From NCBI GenBank assembly GCA_035491895.1, contig DATJJY010000059.1:1-64000 (forward strand): a stretch of DNA of 64,000 nucleotides, given 5' to 3'. The position numbers and the translations under genes were made by a program. The stretch is from DASTHG01 sp035491895 (GTDB taxonomy: Bacteria > Gemmatimonadota > Gemmatimonadetes > Gemmatimonadales > GWC2-71-9). This document shows positions 32,429-40,101 of the stretch, one piece after another (position 1 is the first letter of the stretch; each line of letters starts with the position of its first letter). The notes under the pieces are model-generated. The model was not told the DNA's origin and ran no database searches. It saw nothing but the letters and a program-made list of their open reading frames with translations.

Positions 32429-35400
32429 TCAGGGGTTAGCAGGGCTCGGCGCCAGCGCGCTCCCGCCTCGGCTGCCACCGAAGCGCAGGTACAGGCTGGG
32501 TGCCACAAACAGGTTGAGCAGTGTCGACGTGATCAGTCCGCCGAGGATCACGATTGCCATGGGATACTCGATCTCGTGTCCCGGCTTGTCGCCGGCCACG
32601 AGGAGCGGCACGAGGGCGAGGCCCGTGGCCAACGCGGTCATGAGAATCGGCGACAGCCGCTCCCGTGCCCCGCGCAGCACGAGCGCGGGGCCGAGCGATT
32701 CGCCCTCGAAGCGCTCGAGATGCTGGTAGTGGCTCATCAGCATGATCTGGTTGCGCGCGGCGATCCCGAAGACCGTCAGGAAACCGACCATCGAACCGAG
32801 CGAGATCACGTCGCCCGTGAAGTAGACGGCCAGCACGCCGCCCACGAGCGCCGACGGGAGCGTCAGGAAGCCCAGCACCGCGAGCCGGCCGTTCTCGAAT
32901 GACGCGAGCAGGATGAGGAAGACGCCGATCCCGGCGGCGATCGCGAAGCCCAGCAGCCGCGACTGCGCCTCATCACGCTCGGCGTACTCGCCGAGCACGA
33001 CCGCCCGATAGCCCAGCGGGAACTGGATCTGCTCGAGCCGGTCGTCGACCTCATCCATGACGACCGCGAGGTCGCGCCCCGTCACATCGGCCCCCACATC
33101 GATGCGGCGCGAGCTGTTTTCCCGATAGATCACGCTCTGGGCCGGCACGATGTGGACGGTGGCGACGTCGCCCAATCGCACCTGCCGGCCGTCGGGGGTG
33201 TCGATCGGAAGATTGCGAACGCTGGTCAGGCTCTGGCGGGTGGCGGGCGTGCTCCACACGTTCACGTCGTAGGCCTTGCCGTCCCGGAAGATGTCGCCGA
33301 CCTCCTCGCCTGCGAGCAGCGTCCCGGATGCCCGGCGCACATCGCCGGGTTTGAGGCCGACGCGCTGCGCCGCGGCGAGATCGACCTCCACCTGGATCTG
33401 GGGAACTTCCGACTGCAGCTGCACATTCAAGTCGGCGATGCCCGGGATCCCCGCCAGGGAATCGCGCACTTCTTCCGCTTTCTCGTGGATGGCGCCCAGG
33501 TTGGGTCCGTAGATGCGGACGACGAACGTCTGGCTCGATCCCGACAACACCTCGTCGATGCGCTCGTTGAGGTACGTCTCCACGTTGTGGAACAGACCGG
33601 GATACCCGTAGACGACTTGCTCGATGGCGGCGATCGTCTCGTCATAGTCCGCGGCCGGGTCGACGCTGATCCAGTTTTCGCCGAAGTTGACGCCGTTCAG
33701 CTCATCGGCCAGCAGGGCCTGCCCGATGTGCGACCCGAAGTTGCGGACGCCGGGAATGGCGCGGAGCTCGCGACTCAGACGCGTCACGATGCGCCGCTCT
33801 TCGGTCACGGAGCTGCCGGGCTTGGTGATCCAGTGGATCAGGAAATCGCGTTCCTTGAAGTGGGGGAACAGTGACTCTCCGAGTAACGGCACGAGGGCGA
33901 CCCCCACGACCAGCACCGCGGCCGTCGCGATGAACGCCCGGCGCGGACGCTGGACGATCCGCGCCAGTGCGCTCTCGTAAATCCGTTGCAGCCAGCGCAC
34001 CAGAGGCTGGCGCTGGTGCTCGATGGGAGCGTGCCTCAGCAGCAAGAGGCACATCGCGGGCGTGACGGTCAGGGCAACGACCATGGACGCCAGCACCGCC
34101 AGCCCGTACGCGATCGCCATCGGTTGGAAGAACGCGCCGGAGAGGCCCCCCATCAGCACGACCGGCACCACCACCACGGCATCGATCAGCGTCGCGTGCA
34201 CGATCGCCTGGCGCACTTCCAACGACGCTTCGAGGATGACGCGGGCCGTCGACTGGGACCGTCCTTCCTGACGCGCCTGTCGCAGGCGCCGCGTGATGTT
34301 CTCGACGTCGATGATCGCGTCATCCACCACCACTCCGATGGCGATGACGAAGCCGGCCAGCATCATGGTATTGATGGTCGCGCCGCTGAAGTGGAGCACG
34401 AGCGCGCCCGCGGTGAGCGACAGGGGGATCGCCACCATGCTGATCAGAGCGGTGCGCCATTGAAACAGGAACGCGACGATGACCAGCATCACGAGAATGC
34501 AGCCGAGGATCAGCGCATGCGAGAGATTGTCGAGCGCGACCTGGATGAAATCCGCCGGTCGGAAAATCGTCGGATCCATCGCGATTCCGGTCAGACCCGG
34601 GCGCAGCTCGTCGAGCGCCGCTTCGACGCCGTGTGTGACGTCCAGCGTATTGGCCCAGGGAAACTTCTCGACGACGAGCATCAGCCCAGGGCCGTCGTTG
34701 ATGACCGCGTCCCCGAACAGGGGCCACGTATCCCACACGACATCCGCCACGTCGCTCAGTCGCAGCGGCGTGCCGTCGTCCCGCTTCCTGTCCTGAATGG
34801 GAACCTGACCCAGGTCCTCCGGTGAGGAGATGGCCAGCACGTGCCGGATGCCGAGGCGCTGATTGGGCGTCTGGATGAAGCCGCCGGTCCCGATCACGGC
34901 GCCCTTCGAGAACTGCAGGATCCCCACATCCAGCGCGTCGGCGGTGACCTCCATGACCTGATCGAGCGACACACGGCGCAGCCGCAGTCGATCGGGGTCG
35001 ACCTGCACCTGCGGCATCTTGATGCGCTCCCCCCAGATCGCCACGTTGGCGACACCCGGCACGCCGAGCAGCCGTGCGCGGATCGTCCAATAGGAAATCA
35101 TCGACAGGTCCATCAGGGAGACGCTCTGCGACGACACGCCGATCTTCATCACCCGACCGGTGGAAGAGACCGGCGGGATGATGACCGGTGGAGCCGCCCA
35201 GGTCGGCAACGTCGTGAGTACGCTCGTGAGACGTTCCTGGACCAGCTGCCGTGCCCGCACGACGTCCGTGCCGGGCTTGAACAGCAGCTCGATCGACGAG
35301 AGATCCGGGATCGACTTGGAGCGCATCAGGTCCAGCCGGTCCAAGCCGTTGAAGGCCTGCTCCAGCGGCACGGTGACGAGGCCTTCGACCTCCTCGGCGG

Positions 35401-35572
35401 AGAGCCCGAGGCTGGGCGTCTGGATCTCCACCCGCGGCGGCGCGAACTCCGGGAACGCGTCGACCGGCGTCTTGGGAAGCTGGGCGATGCCGAATACCAT
35501 CATCGCGGCGGCTCCGGCCAACATGATGAACCGGAACCGCAGGCTCGCGCGAACGATCGCCCGCATCATCAT
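32429..35572 (-). CDS. RND efflux pump inner-membrane subunit (CusA/CzcA-like), second copy
   Basis: 1047 residues, full length for RND. The N-terminus TPVDAFPEFAPPRVEIQT is typical of the heavy-metal-efflux branch. The TM4 relay region is AGFVIAIGVVVDDAIIDVEN, with two Asp. Two large periplasmic loops separate TM1-2 and TM7-8, and TM11-12 has VGFLTVFGIAARNQIMLMSH. Start choices are three consecutive ATGs (35566-35572), overlapping the adaptor-like gene's stop. The substrate is not certain: the branch suggests metal ions, but methionine-triad residues cannot be placed by eye. Confidence 0.93.
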   Translation of the reverse strand: MMMRAIVRASLRFRFIMLAGAAAMMVFGIAQLPKTPVDAFPEFAPPRVEIQTPSLGLSAEEVEGLVTVPLEQAFNGLDRLDLMRSKSIPDLSSIELLFKPGTDVVRARQLVQERLTSVLTTLPTWAAPPVIIPPVSSTGRVMKIGVSSQSVSLMDLSMISYWTIRARLLGVPGVANVAIWGERIKMPQVQVDPDRLRLRRVSLDQVMEVTADALDVGILQFSKGAVIGTGGFIQTPNQRLGIRHVLAISSPEDLGQVPIQDRKRDDGTPLRLSDVADVVWDTWPLFGDAVINDGPGLMLVVEKFPWANTLDVTHGVEAALDELRPGLTGIAMDPTIFRPADFIQVALDNLSHALILGCILVMLVIVAFLFQWRTALISMVAIPLSLTAGALVLHFSGATINTMMLAGFVIAIGVVVDDAIIDVENITRRLRQARQEGRSQSTARVILEASLEVRQAIVHATLIDAVVVVPVVLMGGLSGAFFQPMAIAYGLAVLASMVVALTVTPAMCLLLLRHAPIEHQRQPLVRWLQRIYESALARIVQRPRRAFIATAAVLVVGVALVPLLGESLFPHFKERDFLIHWITKPGSSVTEERRIVTRLSRELRAIPGVRNFGSHIGQALLADELNGVNFGENWISVDPAADYDETIAAIEQVVYGYPGLFHNVETYLNERIDEVLSGSSQTFVVRIYGPNLGAIHEKAEEVRDSLAGIPGIADLNVQLQSEVPQIQVEVDLAAAQRVGLKPGDVRRASGTLLAGEEVGDIFRDGKAYDVNVWSTPATRQSLTSVRNLPIDTPDGRQVRLGDVATVHIVPAQSVIYRENSSRRIDVGADVTGRDLAVVMDEVDDRLEQIQFPLGYRAVVLGEYAERDEAQSRLLGFAIAAGIGVFLILLASFENGRLAVLGFLTLPSALVGGVLAVYFTGDVISLGSMVGFLTVFGIAARNQIMLMSHYQHLERFEGESLGPALVLRGARERLSPILMTALATGLALVPLLVAGDKPGHEIEYPMAIVILGGLITSTLLNLFVAPSLYLRFGGSRGGSALAPSPANP

Positions 35573-36015
35573 TCTTCTTCAAACTCCTCTTCACTGCCGT
35601 ACAGCTCCGCGGCACCGACCGTCACCACGGTCTCGCCGACATTCGGCCCCGTCGACAGCACCGCCAGGTCTCCCGTGACGGATTCCACGGTGACGCGTGC
35701 CCGCACGAACGTGAGGGGCTCCGGATTCGTGTAGGTCCAGGCCTGGCCCTCGGCATCGTAGAGAATGGCCGCGTAAGGAATGACCTTCCGCAGCGTGCCA
35801 TGCACGACGGACTTCCGAACCCCCACCGTCTGGATATCGAGCCGCTCGGCCGCCTGCTCGGTCAGAATCAGGCGGTTGACGTCGTCCCCGGCGATCGGCT
35901 CCACCTTCACCGCTCGGGCGGTGCTCTCCTCCGTGGCCTGGTTCCGCCCGCACGCCAGAAACGGGAGCCAGGCGACAACCAGTACCGCCCGCCGCACCCG
36001 TGTTCGGGGACTCAT
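35569..36015 (-). CDS. Miniature adaptor-like lipoprotein between the RND genes
   Basis: 148 residues with a lipobox (LPFLAC). The body resembles only the end of an RND periplasmic adaptor: LILTEQAAERLDIQTVGVRK, then VIPYAAILYDAEGQAWTYTN, FVRARVTVESVTGDLAVLST and GETVVTVGAAELYG, which matches the beta-barrel/membrane-proximal part of CusB/HlyD proteins. The lipoyl and helical-hairpin domains are missing (normal adaptors are about 350-450 residues). Acidic tail EEEFEEE. It overlaps the next RND start. Confidence 0.85.
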   Translation of the reverse strand: MSPRTRVRRAVLVVAWLPFLACGRNQATEESTARAVKVEPIAGDDVNRLILTEQAAERLDIQTVGVRKSVVHGTLRKVIPYAAILYDAEGQAWTYTNPEPLTFVRARVTVESVTGDLAVLSTGPNVGETVVTVGAAELYGSEEEFEEE

Positions 36016-36028
36016 GGCTTCCTCCTGT

Positions 36029-39000
36029 TCATGGCTTGGTGACTCCCAGCACGGGAACTTCCGCCAATCCGGCGGGCGAGCTCAGCTCTTCGTCCTGTGT
36101 GCCGACCACTTGAAACGCCAGGTAAAGGGCGGGAAGGATGAACAAGTCGATCAGCGTCGCCGTGACGAGACCGCCCAGCACGACTACCGCCGCCGCGTGG
36201 ACGACCTCGAGGCCCGGCCGATTGCCCCAGAGCACAGCGGGCAGGAGCCCCAGCGCGATGACGCTCGCGGTCATGAAGATCGGCGCGGCGCGCTCGCGGG
36301 CACCGCGCACCACGGCGCCGGGCCCGAACGGCTCGCGTGCCTGCGGCACGAGGGTGTGATACGACGCGAGCGACTGGAGGCTGTTGCGGATGGCGATGCC
36401 GAAGACGATGAGGAACCCGACCAGCGATCCAATGGAGATGGAGCCACCCGCGACGACCGCCGCGGCGAGTCCGCCCACCAACGACGCCGACGCGGTCGCG
36501 AGGCCCAGCCCCGCGAGACGCCAGCTGCCCAGGGCGGCCTGCAGCAGCAGCAGCCAGCCGATCACGGCGGCAACGGCGAGCACCAGCGCTCGTTGCCGCG
36601 AGGCTTGGCGCTCGGCATACGCGCCGAGCACCTCGGCGTGGTGCTCCAGCGGCATCGGCACGCTCTGCAGCCGCTGCCGGATGTCCCCGGCGACGGCTGC
36701 GAGATCGCGCCCGCGCACACCCACGATTACGTCCAGGTACCGCTTGACGGCTTCATGCCGAATCGCCCGGAGACTCGACACGATGCGCACGTGGGCGACA
36801 TCCCCGAGCCGGACGTGGCCGCCACCGGGCTTGTCGATCATGAGGTCACGAACGCTGTTGAGGCTGTGGCGCGACGCCGCAGTTCCCCACACCACCACGT
36901 CGAACACCTTCTGCTCCTCGAACAGATTGCCGACCTGCAAGCCGGAAAACATGGTGGCCGCGGCCCGTCGGACGTCCCCCGGCTTGATCCCGTGACGCAA
37001 CGCCGCGGCGAGGTCGACCTCGACCTCCAAAACCGGCTCCTGCGACGGCCGATCGACTCGCGCGGCCGTGACCCCGGCGACCTCCGCGACCGCCTTACCG
37101 ACGGCCCCTGCCGCGTTGTGAAGCACGGCGTCGGCGTCCCCATAGACGCGGACTACGATCGAGTCCTGCGACCGCTCGATGAGGGGCTCGGTTCGTTCGC
37201 TGAGGTACGTCTCGACTCGCGGCCGCAGGCCCGGGTAGCCGCTCACCAGCGCGCGCACGGCCGCGACGGTTCCGTCGTAATCGGCGGTCGAGTCGATGCT
37301 GACCCACAGCTCGGCGGAATTGACGTTGACGACCTGATCACCGAAGATCGCGCGACCCACGTGCGCACCGACGTCGCGCACGCCGGGCAGCGATCGCAGC
37401 TCGACGCTGACGCGTGCCGAAATGCGGCTCATCTCCGGCTGTGACGTCCCGGGGGCGCTGTTTAGGTGAATCAACAAGTCTCGCTCCGCGAACTTCGGCA
37501 GCACGCCTCTCGACCGCTCGAGCAGCGGCAGCATCGCGAGACCGATCGCCAATACGAGGCCGATGGTCACCAGCGCGTGCCGCGGGCGCTCCAGGGTGCG
37601 CGCCAGTGCCCCGTCGTACCACTGCTGCAGACGGCGCAGCATCGGGGCTTCCCGGCGCTCGATCGGGCGCGCCAGAAGTACCAGGCTCAGCGCCGGCGTG
37701 ACGGTCAGGGCGACCACCATGGAAGCCAGGACCGCGAGCCCGTAGGCGACTGCCAATGGCCAGGAGAATGTCGACGGAAGTCCCGCGAGGAAGAACAGCG
37801 GCATCACCGCAAGCAGCAGGATCAGGGTGGCGAACAGCGTCGCGCTGCGCAAACCAGCGACGGCGTCGAGGATGGTAGCGGCCGCCGACTGGCTGCTCCC
37901 GGCACGACGTGCCTCACGTAGGCGCCGCCCGATGGCGTCGACGTGGACGATCGCATCGTCCACCACCACGCCGATGGCCATGAGGAAACCGGCCAGGACC
38001 ATCACGTTGAGGGTCGCGCCCTGCAGGTAGAGCACCCACGCCCCGGCCACCAGCGACACCGTGATCGCGGCGACGGTAATCAGCGCGGGCCGCCAGTCGT
38101 AGAACCACAGGGTGACCGCCAGCACGACGAGCCCGAATCCGACGAGGGTTACCCAGCCGAGTGTGCCGAGTGCGGTTTCGATGAATCCGGCGGGTCGAAA
38201 GATGGACGTATTGACCTCGAGACCGGTCATGCCGGGGCGGAGCTCCACCAGGGCGTCTTCCACTCCGCGAGTGACGTTCCTCAGGTTCGCGCCGGGAAAG
38301 CGGTCGACGACGAGCAGCAGGTTGGCGCTGCCGTTCGTCAACGCGTCCCCGATGAGTGGTTGATGCCCTTCGACGACGTCGGCGACGTCGCCCAGACGAA
38401 CCCCCGTGGCTTCGATGGGGATCTGGGCCAAGCCCTCCGGCGAGACGATCGGCAGAATGTGACGGATCCCGAGCCGCTGATTGGCGTTGTCGATGAAGCC
38501 GCCGGTACCCGGCGTGGAAGCTTCCACGAAGCTCAACGACGACACCCACAACGCGTTCCCGGTGGTTTCGAGGACCTGGAGCAGCGACACCTTACGATCG
38601 CGTAGCCGCTGCGGATCCACGAGAACCTGCAGCTGCCTATCCCGCTGGCCCCAGATGGCCACGTTGGCCACGCCGGGGACGCCGAGCAGTCGAGGAGCGA
38701 TGGTCCAGCGGGCGAGCACGGACATCTGAATCGGGGACAACGTCTTCGAAGACAGCCCGACCAACATGACCCGGCTCGTGGACGACAGGGGCTGGAGCAT
38801 CGTGGGCGGCCGCGACACGTGCGGCAGCGCGAATGCCTGCGTGAGGCGCTCCGACACCATCTGCCGGGCCCGCATGAGGTCGGTCCCCGGCTTGAACGTG
38901 AGAACGATCGAGGACAAGCCTGGAACGGATTCGGAGCGAAGCGACTCGAGCCAAGGCACACCGTTCAGCAAGTCCTGCTCGAGGCCCAGGGTGACCAGTT

Positions 39001-39187
39001 GCTCCACTTCCTGGGCGGAGAGCCCCAGCGCTTCGGTCTGGATCTCGACGCGTGGCGGCGAGAATTCGGGCAGCACGTCGACCGGCATGTCGCGCAGCTG
39101 GCGCGCGCCGATGACGACGAGCGCCGCGGCGATGGCGACGACCACCACGCGATACTTCGTGCTCCAGGTCACGAGCGAGCGCATCAT
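36029..39187 (-). CDS. RND efflux pump inner-membrane subunit (CusA/CzcA-like), first copy
   Basis: 1052 residues. The N-terminus is MPVDVLPEFSPPRVEIQTEA; TM4 is AGFLMAIGVVVDDAIVHVDA, where the usual VEN becomes VDA. It is similar along its length to the second copy (for example LGVPGVANVAIWG in both), so the pair are paralogues. It ends 13 bp before the adaptor-like gene (AGGAGG between). Its start overlaps the stop of the upstream lipoprotein. It probably works with the shared mini-adaptor; no TolC-like channel is encoded nearby. Confidence 0.93.
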   Translation of the reverse strand: MMRSLVTWSTKYRVVVVAIAAALVVIGARQLRDMPVDVLPEFSPPRVEIQTEALGLSAQEVEQLVTLGLEQDLLNGVPWLESLRSESVPGLSSIVLTFKPGTDLMRARQMVSERLTQAFALPHVSRPPTMLQPLSSTSRVMLVGLSSKTLSPIQMSVLARWTIAPRLLGVPGVANVAIWGQRDRQLQVLVDPQRLRDRKVSLLQVLETTGNALWVSSLSFVEASTPGTGGFIDNANQRLGIRHILPIVSPEGLAQIPIEATGVRLGDVADVVEGHQPLIGDALTNGSANLLLVVDRFPGANLRNVTRGVEDALVELRPGMTGLEVNTSIFRPAGFIETALGTLGWVTLVGFGLVVLAVTLWFYDWRPALITVAAITVSLVAGAWVLYLQGATLNVMVLAGFLMAIGVVVDDAIVHVDAIGRRLREARRAGSSQSAAATILDAVAGLRSATLFATLILLLAVMPLFFLAGLPSTFSWPLAVAYGLAVLASMVVALTVTPALSLVLLARPIERREAPMLRRLQQWYDGALARTLERPRHALVTIGLVLAIGLAMLPLLERSRGVLPKFAERDLLIHLNSAPGTSQPEMSRISARVSVELRSLPGVRDVGAHVGRAIFGDQVVNVNSAELWVSIDSTADYDGTVAAVRALVSGYPGLRPRVETYLSERTEPLIERSQDSIVVRVYGDADAVLHNAAGAVGKAVAEVAGVTAARVDRPSQEPVLEVEVDLAAALRHGIKPGDVRRAAATMFSGLQVGNLFEEQKVFDVVVWGTAASRHSLNSVRDLMIDKPGGGHVRLGDVAHVRIVSSLRAIRHEAVKRYLDVIVGVRGRDLAAVAGDIRQRLQSVPMPLEHHAEVLGAYAERQASRQRALVLAVAAVIGWLLLLQAALGSWRLAGLGLATASASLVGGLAAAVVAGGSISIGSLVGFLIVFGIAIRNSLQSLASYHTLVPQAREPFGPGAVVRGARERAAPIFMTASVIALGLLPAVLWGNRPGLEVVHAAAVVVLGGLVTATLIDLFILPALYLAFQVVGTQDEELSSPAGLAEVPVLGVTKP

Positions 39188-40101
39188 TGGCGTGTCACTC
39201 CTTCGGCCGGCGGCGTGTGCGCATAAACCGTGGGGCTGTGGCGATAACCGCTCTGCTCCAGCTTGAGGGCCTCGGCGCGCACCGCGGCGAGCGCCGCGGC
39301 GGCGAGCCGTTCGATCCGCACCAGCTCCAGCACCTCTTGTGTCTTCTCCCCACCCCCGCGCCAGCCGACCCGCACGTTGCCGGTCCCGCGCGCGTAGTAC
39401 TTGAGCTGCTGCGCGTCCGGCTCACCCGCGCTGGTCTCCGCGATCACCAGGACGCTGTCGTAGCAGCCGGCGGCCACGCAGGTGCGTTGCCCCATCTGAT
39501 CAACTTGCCCCCGATCGGTCCACTCGACGGCGGGTCCCCAGCCTTCGGCGTAGCTCGGCGTACCGGTGCGGGGGTCGCGCTGCATCATGATCCCGGCGCT
39601 CGCGCTGTCGAGTCCGTGGATCCACGGCCGCGCCGCGACGAACTTCCCGTCCTCGTATTCCTCGGGATACTCGCCGAGGTACCAGACCGTGCCCGCCGAG
39701 TCCTGCGCGTAGAACGCGAGCTCCGCCTCCACCAGCTCGCCGTCGTTGTAGTCCAGGTCCCAGGTGACCGCCGCGCGCACGCCGGCGATGACCTTCGTAA
39801 GGTCGGTCACGTTCACGACAATGCGGTGCGGCACCGTCTTGCCGTCGTCCTCGACGGTGGTGCCCTCGTACACGAGCCGCGTTCCCGGAGTGAGCGGCAT
39901 CCAGGGATTATCGACCGTGCTGGAGTGGGCGAAGTGGCTGGCGTCCAAGGACGGCAGCTGAGGAGGGTCCTGCGGCGCCCGCTCTGGAGCGCGGTCCGCG
40001 GCGCGGCCACACGCGACGAGCAAGGGCGCCCCGATGGCGAGCGCACACGACAAGACGTTCAGGGTCAAGCGGCGCGCCGTCCGGTCAGAGGCGATAGGCA
40101 T
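39184..40101 (-). CDS. Lipoprotein of unknown function upstream of the RND pumps
   Basis: 305 residues from ATG 40101, overlapping the 3' end of the DUF5916 gene by 17 bp. The lipobox is APLLVACG. The mature part has NPWMPLTPGTRLVYEGTT, YYARGTGNVRVGWRG and a long C-terminal helix; this pattern resembles lipoproteins annotated only as hypothetical in soil bacteria. Two Cys lie in RTCVAAGCYDS. The stop overlaps the start of the RND gene (ATGA). I infer it is part of the same envelope system. Confidence 0.8.
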   Translation of the reverse strand: MPIASDRTARRLTLNVLSCALAIGAPLLVACGRAADRAPERAPQDPPQLPSLDASHFAHSSTVDNPWMPLTPGTRLVYEGTTVEDDGKTVPHRIVVNVTDLTKVIAGVRAAVTWDLDYNDGELVEAELAFYAQDSAGTVWYLGEYPEEYEDGKFVAARPWIHGLDSASAGIMMQRDPRTGTPSYAEGWGPAVEWTDRGQVDQMGQRTCVAAGCYDSVLVIAETSAGEPDAQQLKYYARGTGNVRVGWRGGGEKTQEVLELVRIERLAAAALAAVRAEALKLEQSGYRHSPTVYAHTPPAEGVTRQ

